DNA from: Chrysochromulina tobinii
Lineage: Eukaryota > Haptophyta > Prymnesiales > Chrysochromulinaceae
DNA: 15,551 nucleotides
NCBI GenBank assembly: GCA_001275005.1
Contig: JWZX01001962.1
Span: forward strand, 1 to 15,551
Reading direction: 5' to 3'
Positions 1 through 8,496 of this stretch are shown here, one piece after another (position 1 is the stretch's first letter; the number at the start of each line of letters is the position of its first letter). Made by a program: the position numbers and the translations under genes. The notes below the pieces were generated by a model that saw only the letters and a list, made by a program, of their open reading frames with translations, was not told the origin of the DNA and searched no databases.

Positions 1-284
1 TAATGCGTATACAGCACGACCCGACCGCTGCGTTGAGTGGGCTCCTTGCACAGAAGCAAAGTCTGTGCCGCCGTCGCGTGACTGTACTGAAAAATAGTCA
101 AATAAAAGGAAGGGGCCGAGAAAGGGGCCGAGTGAGTGCCCATGCATTCGCCACGTTAATCGCCGCGATGGGCGTCAGCAAGGCCTCGGCTTGCTGTGTC
201 AGGTCAGGCAGCATCATCTGTGTACATCTGTGCTGATGCAAACAGGTGCGAGGCGAGGACTGATCTTGCGAGGACTGTGCTCAT
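1..284. other. No gene seen; short direct repeats only
   Basis: I see no supportable gene here. The only open frame has no protein-like composition. Two short direct repeats are visible: an 11-base unit (aaggggccgag) at 110-120 and 122-132, and a 10-base unit (gcgaggactg) at 253-262 and 269-278. They may be decayed relatives of the satellite that begins at 285. Confidence 0.5.
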
Positions 285-810
285 GACTTTGCGAGTCTCA
301 CGTCGATCTGTCACACTGAGCAGCTATACACAGACGCAGCGCTCGTGCTAGACGCGTCTACACGTGTAGCAACAGCCGCAGGAAAACGGCCTCATCGATC
401 TGCACTTGCATTGCGTCGTCGACCATGCGATGGGTCGCATCAACGTGCTCTCATGTTGGGTGATTGGGTCTTGCTAGGAAACTGACCTTGCGAGCCTCGG
501 GTGGATCTAACACGTCGAGCAGCTATACATAGACGCAGCGCTCGTGCTAGACGCATCTACGCGAGTAGCAGCAGCCGCAAGAAGCGGCCTCATCGATCTA
601 CACTTTGCATTCGTCATGCACAGATGTGGGTCGCATCAACGTGCTCATGTTGGGACTTGCTAAGAAGCTGACTTTGCGAGTCTCACGTGGATCTGTGACG
701 CCGAGCAGCTATACATAGACGCAGCGCTCGTGCTAGACGCATCTACGCGAGTAGCAACAGCCGCAAGAAGCGGCTTCATCGATCTACACTTTGCATTTGT
801 CGTCGACCAT
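285..810. repeat. Satellite-like tandem repeat, three copies (about 199, 186 and a partial 140 bp)
   Basis: Three head-to-tail copies begin at 285, 484 and 670, each opening with a variant of gactttgcgagtctcacg. Each copy carries the same ordered blocks: agcagctatacayagacgcag, then ctcgtgctagacgc, then an interrupted cgcgagtagca block, then catcgatctrcact. Copies 2 and 3 are closer to each other than to copy 1. The third copy breaks off near 810, where its cgtcgaccat block runs into the CCG tract. Small indels explain the change in period. There is no spacer/repeat alternation, so it is not CRISPR-like. The role is unknown; it could be satellite or internal repeats of a larger element. Confidence 0.9.
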
Positions 811-1120
811 TGTTGCTCTCACCACCGTCGCCATCGTCCTTGCAGCCGTCGCCCTCATCGCCGCGCCCCGCATCGCCTCATCGCCTCCCCTCGCCCCGCC
901 CCTCATCGCCTCGCCCCGCCCCGCACCGCACTGCCCTCGCTGCCCTCACCGCCGCCCTCGCCGCCGCCACTGTCGCCCTCGCCCTCGCCGCCGCCGCCGT
1001 CGCTCTTCCTGCCGCCGCCGTCGCCGTCGCCGCTGCCACCGTCGCCCTCCTTACCACCGTCGTCCTCGCCACCACCGTTGCCCTCGCCACCACGGTCGCC
1101 CTCGCCGCCGCCGCATGAGA
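811..1120. repeat. CCG/CGCC low-complexity tract
   Basis: Strongly strand-asymmetric, C-rich imperfect trinucleotide repeats (ccg, gcc, cac, cgt). All three forward frames stay open or nearly so. They read Ser/Pro-rich, Arg/His-rich or Ala/Val-rich purely because of the repeat. One frame (730-1125) gives an SPPP-rich sequence resembling algal hydroxyproline-rich wall proteins. However, its N-terminal part lies in the satellite and no signal peptide precedes it, so I treat the tract as simple-sequence DNA rather than a gene. Confidence 0.8.
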
Positions 1121-1357
1121 CTTGAGAGCAAGGACGGCGGGCCGACAGGGCGCGAGGTGACCCGCCTGAGGCGAGGAGAGTCGAGTTGCCATGGTGGCCA
1201 TGGTAAGCGTGTGTGACTGGAGGTGAGCAGATATCGTTACATACACGTGCACAAAAAGTGTATTTATATTATGACCATTTACATTACGTTCAGGGCCGAC
1301 AAAAAAGCCGAGCGGGGCGGCGGCGGCGAGGCAGCGACGGTGGTCGGGTGGATCTCC
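1121..1357. other. Spacer and 3' flank of the minus-strand transposase-like gene
   Basis: No gene is supported. A short AT-rich patch at about 1255-1290 lies 70-100 bp past the stop codon of the minus-strand gene and could contain its 3' end signals, although no canonical AATAAA is present. If the neighbouring gene belongs to a transposon, one end of the element should lie here or in the repeats before it, but I could not find a terminal repeat. Confidence 0.4.
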
Positions 1358-4300
1358 TCACCTTGAGCTCCCAAAGCTCCATGCGTGAATGTTGTTAGCA
1401 AAGAGCGGCTCTCCGACGCCGGCGGGCTTCTGCTCAGCTCTGCTGTCCTTTCCTCTTTTACGCTTGCCCCTCGGCCCTCCGCCCAGGTAGTCGGAGGTCG
1501 GTCGCCACGTCCGAACTCCGATGCTCACAATCGGCTCCCAGTTCAGGATTTTCGAGGCGTCGACCACCCCGTAGCTGTCGGACGCAGGGTGGAGGCGCCC
1601 ATTTTGTGGTGGCAGGCCCATGTGCGTCTTGGCCCATTGGTGCATCGGGAAGCTCGTCGGCAGAGGGAGCTTGAGGCGCTCTACGCCGGTCAGCTCGTGT
1701 TCTAGCCACTTGCAGTAGACGACTTCGTACTGGGCGCCATCCGCAGTTGTGACCGTCGCGGCAAGTATTGGCTGCCCAAACCAATCACGCTCTCCAGCAT
1801 TCACCCTGACAAAGGCGTGTGTTGGCACCTCTGCGAAAGCATCAACGGTTACCTTGGGGGCAGCCACGGTCCTGGGGCACTCTGTCTGGGCGATGAGGAT
1901 GGACGAGTGAACACGCAGGGTGGTGAGGGGCCAGCCACGGCCATCCTCCTCGGCGGGCGCATAGCCAGACTCGTTGAGGTAGTTGAGAATGGCCCAAAAG
2001 AGATGCTTATAGCCCTGCGTGTCGAGGAGCATGGCCTCGCTTTGCTGAGCCGCACCGCACGAGCTGCGGAGCGATGTGACACGTAGTCGAGCATCGACGA
2101 CGAGCTCCAGCGTCCTCTTTCGCTGCGGCTGTACCAAGCAAGATGCCTGGAATCGACGGGGCTGCTGCGGGGCTGGAGAATCACCAACTGGCTGGAGCGA
2201 TCGCCTATACTGCCTGCAGTACAGCTGCGCCGCAACGATCCGATTGCGAGCCGACACGAGCTGCTGCGAGAAGGTGGTTAGCGAGCGGTTGGTGCAGAGC
2301 GTGTAGAGCAACTTCGTCAGCTTGTGCGCCGCCTCTGAGAGGTTGGCGGATATCTGATCACCCAGGTCCCTCCGCGACTCGGGCGCCTCCTCCATCTGGT
2401 GCTTCTTCCACGTAGCCTTGAAATGGAGGATCCCCTTCGCCGCCTCGTGAAACTCGTCGTCAAGGATGCGTAAGTCTTGCAAGTCTCGATCCGACAGGAT
2501 CGAGTTCAGGAAGAGCGAGTACCAGCACGCCAGCAAGCACCACACCTCTGCCATGAGGGGACCTAGCTCTGCCGGGCTGGCCGAGAACTGCTCGTGGGAG
2601 GCAAAGTCCAACACTTGTAGAGCAGGCTCCGCAGCGGGGCCTTGCAGACCCGCACCGAAGAAAGAGGGCTGCAGCACCCAGACCGCCATCACACGCCCGA
2701 GATCTCGATGATGCCAGCCGTTGCAAAAGCGAAACTCAATGAGGGGTGTAGGCGGCTTCTGCTTGCCACGGAAGCGGGTGAGCAGCCGTGTGACGGTCGC
2801 CACGGGCCAAGTGGAATGCCGGCTCCCGGGCGGAACGGCTGCAACGAGCCTGTGCAGGCTTGCGGCCGACTGGAGCAGCACACGATCGGCGAAAGCAGCG
2901 GCAGGTGAGTCCGCTTTCGGGATGTCTTCGGGCGGCTCATAAAGGCGCTGCGGCAGCTGGATCATCAGTAGCTGGACCTGCTCGCAGACGCCTGTCTCGA
3001 TCGTATGCAAGCGTTCCACCGCCAGCCGACGCGCGGCGACCCAGTCTCTCTGGCACAGCGAGCCAAAGTATCCGTACAGCGGGTTGTCCACCGCGTCGGC
3101 GTTCAGGCCGCAGACCTGCATAAAATGCTCTCGATCCTCCTTTCTCCTCATGGCGCGGGCTGTTTGCAGGTCGCCCACCTCCTGCTTGTATGTGCGTCTG
3201 AGTTGACGCCAGCGCCATAGCTGCGTCACGTTGGTATGGATCAGCGAAGCCGCAATCCGGCACCGCCCGCAGTTGTAAAGCCCCTTCGGGCCGCGGGTGT
3301 TTGTCAGCCACGGATAGTCACCGCCGTCGACGACCAGGGACATGAGGGCGAGGAGGCCGACGCGCTCTTCTCCATTCGGAGCGCGCCACTTGATGTACGT
3401 CTGTCCATCATAGCAGGCGAATAGGATATCCAGGCACTCGCGCATCAGCCTTCTCCACCTCGATCGCCCGGCGTCCGAGTCTGGATGCTGCCACCGCGGG
3501 AGAAAGGCGATTGGGGGCCACACATCTGGATCGCCTCTGTTGCTCAGACCAGCAGGAGCACCATAGAAGTTGCCAGACTTGCGGCTGCCATCAGACTGCA
3601 GGTCGGAGACGTCGAATGCATGCATGCATCCGACTAGGTCGACACCATCTGGCAGGCCGTTGGGAAAGTTCAACGCCTCCATCTCTTCCTGCCACAGCGA
3701 AGTGCAAGGAGCGCCGTACTTGCGCTCGGCGTTCCCAGAGCTGTCGATGCCCTGCAGCCGATGGAAGCGCAGCTGCGGCTTTGCATCCGGGTGCTCGAGG
3801 CAGAACTGAATCCATGCCGCGACGTCGCAGTGGTGGAGGACCTGCCCTGGAACCGTCTTGAGCTCAGTCGTGCGCATGGCGAGGCCGGGGCACATCTCGA
3901 GCACGGAGTCGAGCATGCGATAGAGCTTATCCATCGAGGTATGCTCGATCTCATCCCAGATGTACACCTCGCAGTCAGAGCCTTCGGTCAGCACCGAGCG
4001 GGCTACTTCCTCGCCCGAGCCGAAGTAGTAGTCAGTGCCATGCGTTGGAACATGCACGAACGCTCTGACCAAGCAGTCGCCCTTGCACTCATCTCCACAG
4101 CGAGTAGCACACGATTGCTCTTCGAGCTGTTTCGCATAACGGGTGCGCTCGCCGGGTGAAGCATCGGCTGGAAGATAGCCGGCGTGCTCGAGGATATCGG
4201 CGTCCAAGTCCACGCCGGCAAAGAGCTTGTACTCTCCTCTTCCGCGTGCCTTGAGCAGCAGCTCGCCCGTCTTCTTCTTGACCTCGTGAGCCGGAGTGAA

Positions 4301-4516
4301 GATTTCTTTAATGCTCTCGTACGTGGCCTTGCTCATCACGCCGAATCCGTGCGACGAGTGGAAGACCGTTGAGCTCGGTGCCGAAGGCACTCGAAGGTCA
4401 TCTTGCTCGAGGGGCAGCTCGTCATCATCTTCCACCCAGGACTGCTCGTCCTCGGATGATGCAACTGGGCCGCCACGCCGGCTGTACCATGAAGATGCTC
4501 CGCCAGACCAGCTCAT
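1358..4516 (-). CDS. TNP2/Plavaka-like (CACTA-superfamily) transposase-type protein, 1052 aa
   Basis: A single uninterrupted 1052-codon frame from an ATG at 4516 to TGA at 1358. Residues 1-45 are acidic and Ser-rich. Residues about 136-147 contain a CxxxCxxxCxxxC cluster. Residues 291-421 resemble the TNP2 transposase core (Transposase_21 type): DGVDLVG, then an FYGAP/LSNRG block, then WPPIAFLP, WRRLMRECLDILF, a GLLALMSLVVDGGDYPWL block and NCGRCRI, the usual CxxC-like ending of that core. ERLHTIETGV at 501-510 resembles the following D-x-x-H-x-x-x-x-G-V segment. The region around 895-1000 looks like the C-terminal beta-rich domain of Plavaka/TNP2 proteins. A basic cluster at 1016-1023 is a likely nuclear localisation signal. 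The family call comes from remembered motif patterns, not a search. The frame is unbroken, so it is either a recently active copy or under selection. The start is divergent from the ZZ-finger gene. Confidence 0.6.
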   Translation of the reverse strand: MSWSGGASSWYSRRGGPVASSEDEQSWVEDDDELPLEQDDLRVPSAPSSTVFHSSHGFGVMSKATYESIKEIFTPAHEVKKKTGELLLKARGRGEYKLFAGVDLDADILEHAGYLPADASPGERTRYAKQLEEQSCATRCGDECKGDCLVRAFVHVPTHGTDYYFGSGEEVARSVLTEGSDCEVYIWDEIEHTSMDKLYRMLDSVLEMCPGLAMRTTELKTVPGQVLHHCDVAAWIQFCLEHPDAKPQLRFHRLQGIDSSGNAERKYGAPCTSLWQEEMEALNFPNGLPDGVDLVGCMHAFDVSDLQSDGSRKSGNFYGAPAGLSNRGDPDVWPPIAFLPRWQHPDSDAGRSRWRRLMRECLDILFACYDGQTYIKWRAPNGEERVGLLALMSLVVDGGDYPWLTNTRGPKGLYNCGRCRIAASLIHTNVTQLWRWRQLRRTYKQEVGDLQTARAMRRKEDREHFMQVCGLNADAVDNPLYGYFGSLCQRDWVAARRLAVERLHTIETGVCEQVQLLMIQLPQRLYEPPEDIPKADSPAAAFADRVLLQSAASLHRLVAAVPPGSRHSTWPVATVTRLLTRFRGKQKPPTPLIEFRFCNGWHHRDLGRVMAVWVLQPSFFGAGLQGPAAEPALQVLDFASHEQFSASPAELGPLMAEVWCLLACWYSLFLNSILSDRDLQDLRILDDEFHEAAKGILHFKATWKKHQMEEAPESRRDLGDQISANLSEAAHKLTKLLYTLCTNRSLTTFSQQLVSARNRIVAAQLYCRQYRRSLQPVGDSPAPQQPRRFQASCLVQPQRKRTLELVVDARLRVTSLRSSCGAAQQSEAMLLDTQGYKHLFWAILNYLNESGYAPAEEDGRGWPLTTLRVHSSILIAQTECPRTVAAPKVTVDAFAEVPTHAFVRVNAGERDWFGQPILAATVTTADGAQYEVVYCKWLEHELTGVERLKLPLPTSFPMHQWAKTHMGLPPQNGRLHPASDSYGVVDASKILNWEPIVSIGVRTWRPTSDYLGGGPRGKRKRGKDSRAEQKPAGVGEPLFANNIHAWSFGSSR

Positions 4517-4885
4517 ATTTACTCAAGCGTTCCGAACGTCGTCGACACCTCAGAAGAATTGCTCCGATGCTTCGCCCGACGAAGGTCACGGTGGTCTTGT
4601 GGGCGGAGCCGCGGGCAAGAGGATAGCAGGCACGAGCGGACGGCCGGAAAGCATGCTCGGAGACGTCCATCGCGCGTGGCAAACTTGTGCAAACTTGTAC
4701 CGTAAGTTTCCCTATGAAACTTCACGAAACCTCCGGAGTTGCGCATTGGAAACCTCCGGAAACGCGTATCGGAAGATTCGGTCCTACGGGTTGTTCAGCC
4801 CTATGTTTCGCCGGAGGCATCCTACATGCTTCCAAGTTTCGTCGTTTGGCATGTTTGCCACGGACGCGTTTTGATCCGGCCGACG
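4517..4885. promoter_or_regulatory. Shared upstream region of a divergent gene pair
   Basis: This 369-bp stretch separates the start codons of the minus-strand transposase-like gene and the plus-strand ZZ-finger gene, so it should carry both promoters. It contains short direct repeats that could be factor sites: gaaacctccgga at 4726-4737 and 4749-4760, and caaacttgt at 4680-4688 and 4690-4698. I see no clear TATA box. The assignment as a promoter is inferred from position alone. Confidence 0.45.
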
Positions 4886-6433
4886 ATGATGGCGTTGGAC
4901 GACGAGTGGGATGACGAGTGGGATCTCGAAGCCATTGCAGGTATCCTTGGCGATTCGGAAGAAGCCGAGGACTACCTGCCCGTCGCACCGACCGGCGCAT
5001 CGACCGAACCTCCATCGGTCATGGCGCATGAAGTATCGCAAATCATGCAACCAGCGGCCTGGATGCGTGGCATCAATTTATGCCTCAACCCGAGCTGCCA
5101 AGCAGTTTTGCCGCACCCTGCAAACCAATATGCCATCGCGAACCGCGATGGGGCAGTGGCTCACCTCAACCGAACGACTGGCTTGAGTTGGGAAATCCAG
5201 CCACCGGAAGAGAGTAACTCGACAAAGCGGGGGCACCTCAGGACGGAGAATATGACTAGTGAGGCCCCAGACGGGTCAACAGTGTATGTCTTTCCATGGA
5301 ATGGACGTCAGCATCGACTCTGCAAGGATTGTCGCCCGCCAAACGAGCCGCTGTTGCAGCCTCGGGCTCGGCCAAACGCTGCTCAGCCGACTGCCATCGC
5401 CACCACCGCCACCGCTACCAGCACCGCTGTAGTCAATGCTGCTGCCGCCGCTGTCATCGGCAACGCTGTCATGAGCGCCGGCGCAACCGCCGCCACTACC
5501 ATCACCGCCTCTCACACTGCCACGCCGAACGCCAACCGCATGATCGCCACCGTGGCTGCACAACCTGTGGGTGTGGCAGCTGGCGGCGGCGTGCCGCCGA
5601 TGCCATCTTTGTATTGTGCAAAAGTGGCGCCCAGCAGCTGCACCAGCACCTTCGCCACCAGCAGCCGCACCGCCTACGCCACAGCTGCCGCCGCCACTGC
5701 AGCCACTGCAGCCACCGCCGCTGCCACCGCCGCTGCCGCTGCCGCCGCCGCCGCTGGCATCGGCACTGGCGCCACCCCCGCTGCCACCATGGCCTCTCAA
5801 ACCCGCTGGGTGCCGGCGTCTGCAGTGGTGCAGGCGATGACAGTCCTAGGCGCGGGCCACCATGCCCATGGCCTCGGCAGCAGCAGCGTGGCCGCCACGC
5901 CGATTCGGGCGGTGCCGCCACCCTCGAGTGAGCTCGAAGACCTCAAGAGCGAGCTCAAAGACCAAAAGATGGCTTTTGAAGGCCTGAAGATGCAGCTGTC
6001 CCGCCTCGAGGAGAAGCTGCTCAGCCGGGCGCAGCGCGAGCCGCTGTCAGCCGCACATCGCGCTGCCACGGACCGGTGCCAGGATGGCATCGGCAGCGCA
6101 GCGCCACGCAGCACGCCGCCTACCAGAATCAATCGCCCCCGGCTCGCTCTGCACACCTCACCCAAACCTTCAATATCTTCCAGGCGTTCCCGAGTGTTTC
6201 GCTGCCCTATTGGGCACGCACTGGAGCCGCCCCAGCTGGCGACCGCAGACGATGGAGAAGACCTCTTCTGTGACGGTCCTTTGTGCAGTTGCCTCAAGCC
6301 GCGGCAAAAGCGGCAGCGCCTGGAGCTCTGGCACTGTTCAACCTGCAGTGATTGGGACGTATGCTCTGATTGCGCGCCGCTGCTGCCACCGCCCATGACC
6401 GCGAGTCACACCCGCCCGGAATCCCCTAGCTGA
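4886..6433 (+). CDS. Coiled-coil protein with a C-terminal ZZ-like zinc finger, 515 aa
   Basis: Not recognised as a named protein. I start at the ATG pair 4886/4889, where an acidic N-terminus (DDEWDDEWD) begins; the frame stays open upstream and an ATG at 4826 is possible. Cysteines 66, 71, 146 and 149 (CxxxxC and CxxC) could bind zinc. Residues about 170-295 are an Ala/Thr-rich low-complexity stretch made by GCC/ACC repeats. A heptad-like coiled coil lies at about 349-382 (SELEDLKSELKDQ onward). The C-terminus is Cys-rich: C440PxGH444, C462, C467, C469, then WxC484xxC487xDWDxC493xxC496. The last part closely resembles the W-x-C-x-x-C-x-D-Y-D-L-C-x-x-C core of ZZ domains, which bind proteins such as histone tails. 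Its position head to head with a transposase-like gene suggests an accessory protein of the same element, but a host gene is equally possible. Confidence 0.7.
   Translation: MMALDDEWDDEWDLEAIAGILGDSEEAEDYLPVAPTGASTEPPSVMAHEVSQIMQPAAWMRGINLCLNPSCQAVLPHPANQYAIANRDGAVAHLNRTTGLSWEIQPPEESNSTKRGHLRTENMTSEAPDGSTVYVFPWNGRQHRLCKDCRPPNEPLLQPRARPNAAQPTAIATTATATSTAVVNAAAAAVIGNAVMSAGATAATTITASHTATPNANRMIATVAAQPVGVAAGGGVPPMPSLYCAKVAPSSCTSTFATSSRTAYATAAAATAATAATAAATAAAAAAAAAGIGTGATPAATMASQTRWVPASAVVQAMTVLGAGHHAHGLGSSSVAATPIRAVPPPSSELEDLKSELKDQKMAFEGLKMQLSRLEEKLLSRAQREPLSAAHRAATDRCQDGIGSAAPRSTPPTRINRPRLALHTSPKPSISSRRSRVFRCPIGHALEPPQLATADDGEDLFCDGPLCSCLKPRQKRQRLELWHCSTCSDWDVCSDCAPLLPPPMTASHTRPESPS
5395..5775 (+). 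repeat. GCC/ACC trinucleotide-rich region inside the ZZ-finger gene
   Basis: Imperfect gcc/acc/gct repeats encode long Ala/Thr runs in the plus frame. The tract also keeps a Gly-rich frame open on the opposite strand at 5276-5800, which I regard as a shadow. Length polymorphism is likely here. Confidence 0.75.
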
Positions 6434-6785
6434 GATGCGCCGTGTCAGTGTCGGGTCGTGTACCGCCAGACCACAGTCTGAAAGGGTGCACAAAGGGGTG
6501 CGTGTGTGCATGTGTGGGGGGTACTAATCGGTGGGTCCGGTGGGGGATACATGAAACGATGGAATGCTGCCCTAGGTCATCGTTACGTTTGCTTCGGATA
6601 CATGTATCCTTCCCAATGGTATTTCGTCACAACTCTACTTGTTCGTTCGTCCAAGTTTGCCACGATGTTTGCCATGGAAGGCCCCAGTTTCCGACCATCC
6701 GCTTCCAACCATCCGCTTCCCATCAGCAAGGTGCGCGCATGTCGCCGCTCGACCAAGATCGCGGCGCGCGCGCGCCCCTCCACCC
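6434..6785. promoter_or_regulatory. Spacer between two plus-strand genes, with palindrome and short repeats
   Basis: This interval holds the 3' end of the ZZ-finger gene and the 5' region of the next gene. Visible structure: a perfect 14-bp palindrome ggatacatgtatcc at 6596-6609; two close tttgccay motifs at 6656-6676; a tandem ccatccgcttcc repeat at about 6697-6719; and a (gc)n-like run near 6763-6775. The downstream frame is open back to 6639 but contains no ATG before 6786, so I treat this stretch as untranslated. A promoter role is inferred from position only. Confidence 0.4.
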
Positions 6786-8496
6786 ATGAGTCTCACCTTG
6801 AAGACACCTCGCGTGCGCAGAATGTCTGCCAACGAGCTCTCGATCATCTACAACGGCGACGCGTTCCCCGGGTTGGTGGGCCACGAGTCCAAGGTCAAGA
6901 TGCATTCGGACGTGATCGCCGACGGCGTCGGCTTCGCCAAGATCTACAACATCCGTGCCGTCGATGGCCTGCTGCCCATCATCCCCGAGGCAGCGGGGCC
7001 CGGCGGCACGGAGATCATCTATGTGGACCCGTCTACGGTGCTCCTGCGCGATGCGGTACCGATGATCGAGGTGGACCGCATGATCACGATCGCGAGCAAC
7101 AAACGGAAACTCGCAGAGTTGGGGCTGGACAAGACCGACACGCCCAAGCAGAAGAAGAATGTGCAGAGGCGCGACCCGCCGATGGCACCCGACCGTGTCA
7201 CCCGCTTCGCCCTCCGCGGAAAGGAAGCCGCCGCCGCCGAGGCCGCCAAGGCCGCTTCCAACGTCGAGGCCGCTTCCAACGTCGAGGCTGGCTCCGAGGA
7301 CGAGGACGAGGAGCAGGCCGCACACGAGGATAAGTCCACTGATGAGGACCAGCCCACGAGGACCAGCCCAGCCCACGACACGACAGGCACTGACAAGGGC
7401 ATGGCGGCCCTCTTCACGGTCCTCACCACCAAAATCGAGCGCAAGATGGAGTCCATGCGCGACGAGATCGTGAAAGAGCTCAAATTCGACGCGGCCCGCA
7501 ACCGCGACGGGAATCCGAAGAAGAAGAAGCGCGTGAAGAACCAGTCCAAGGCGGTGCGCCGCTCGAAGGGCTTCAATTGGGATATCTTCAAGGACCCGAT
7601 GGCGGCTGTGGAGCTCGACCCGGATTTCGTGCACGGCCAGATGCAGCCCTTCATGGAGAACATGATCGGTGCGCACCGCGATCTCCTCCTCGAGAAGTTG
7701 GCACCCAAAACCCTCCTGCTGTCGGAGCGTGACATCATGTCTTTCATCTACGAGGGCATCGAGGGCAAGGAGCCCTCGGAGCAGCGTCACGTGGAGCTCG
7801 TCGACGGCGCTCGCTTCGTGGCGCTCCGCGTTGCCGCCAAGGCAATTCAGCGCGACCTCAAGAACCGGGTCTTCTCGGACGTCTACCAGAAGTGGCAGCG
7901 CGCGGTGACCAACGACTGCATCCAGATGGGGTCGCTGCACAACAACTCGACGCTCTTCGAGACGGACTCGACGCGCTTCGAAACCTACGGTACTTCCAAC
8001 CGCCTGCGCAACGACAACGCCCCGTTCCGCCTCCCGGCCTTAAACCAGCACCTCCCGGCGTGGTCCAAGGAGATGGACACTGTTACCACCTCGACAGGCG
8101 CGACCTCGAAGAAGATGTTTGTGGGTGCGCCGATCCTCACTGACTTTATCAAGGCTGTCTCGCCACTGTCGGACCTGATCTCGCTGGACGCACTCTCTGT
8201 CTTCGTCGCCTACTGCGTGGCCAAGCAATTCAACATCAACCTCAACCACGGCTTCTCGCTCGGGCTCGCAGCCCAGGAATGGAAGACCTGGTGAGTCTGC
8301 CTGCACCACGCCTCTGGCCCTCGCCACCAGTGCTATCCTCCCGTGACGCTCCCGTTTGAGCAACCGCGGCCGCAGGGTTCTCAAGCCGGACACGCGCAAG
8401 ACGGGCGTGATCGTGACTGTGGTGAAGACATACATGGACAAGAAGAAGGCCGAGCGCGAGGCGGAGCGCGAGGCGCGTACCGCGGGACGTGATTGA
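6786..8496 (+). CDS. Unrecognised, probably nuclear protein, two exons, 541 aa
   Basis: Proposed CDS: 6786-8290 joined to 8376-8496. The 85-bp intron (GTGAGT...GCAG) splits a Trp codon. Splicing restores TGG and adds 39 residues ending in a charged helix-like tail (DKKKAEREAEREAR); without it the frame stops at 8294. The first in-frame ATG is 6786; ATG 6822 has a better start context (A at -3). I do not recognise the family. The N-terminal 110 residues look globular. Residues about 140-210 are Ala/Glu/Asp-rich and disordered, and include two exact 18-nt copies coding for AASNVE. NPKKKKRVKN at 243-252 is a likely nuclear localisation signal. Residues about 260-500 form a conserved-looking, largely helical domain (FNWDIFKDPM onward). 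A long antisense frame is a GC-driven shadow. It could be a transposon-associated or chromatin protein, but nothing shows this. Confidence 0.75.
7251..7286 (+). repeat. Exact 2 x 18-nt tandem duplication within the coding region
   Basis: The unit gccgcttccaacgtcgag occurs twice without a mismatch (7251-7268 and 7269-7286). It duplicates six residues in the acidic, disordered part of the unrecognised protein. Perfect identity suggests a recent slippage event. Confidence 0.95.
8291..8375 (+). other. Spliceosomal intron, 85 bp
   Basis: Donor gtgagt at 8291 and acceptor gccgcag ending at 8375. The upstream exon ends with TG and the downstream exon begins with G, rebuilding a Trp codon and opening a 39-codon tail to TGA at 8494-8496. 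A branch-like ccgtgac lies about 30 bp before the acceptor. Confidence 0.8.

Noticed and set aside
285-810. Regular repeats considered as a CRISPR array
   Set aside because: The repeated unit is about 190 bp with no unique spacers between short repeats, and the genome is eukaryotic.
730-1125. 131-codon Ser/Pro-rich frame resembling a hydroxyproline-rich wall protein
   Set aside because: It straddles a satellite copy and a CCG tract. The other frames are equally open with different low-complexity content, and there is no signal peptide.
5276-5800. Antisense Gly/Ser-rich frame of 174 codons
   Set aside because: It is the reverse of the GCC/ACC repeat in the ZZ-finger gene and has no other support.
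6723-7940. Antisense frame of 405 codons across the unrecognised gene
   Set aside because: A GC-rich third-position shadow. The plus frame has the NLS, acidic region and intron with intact junction.
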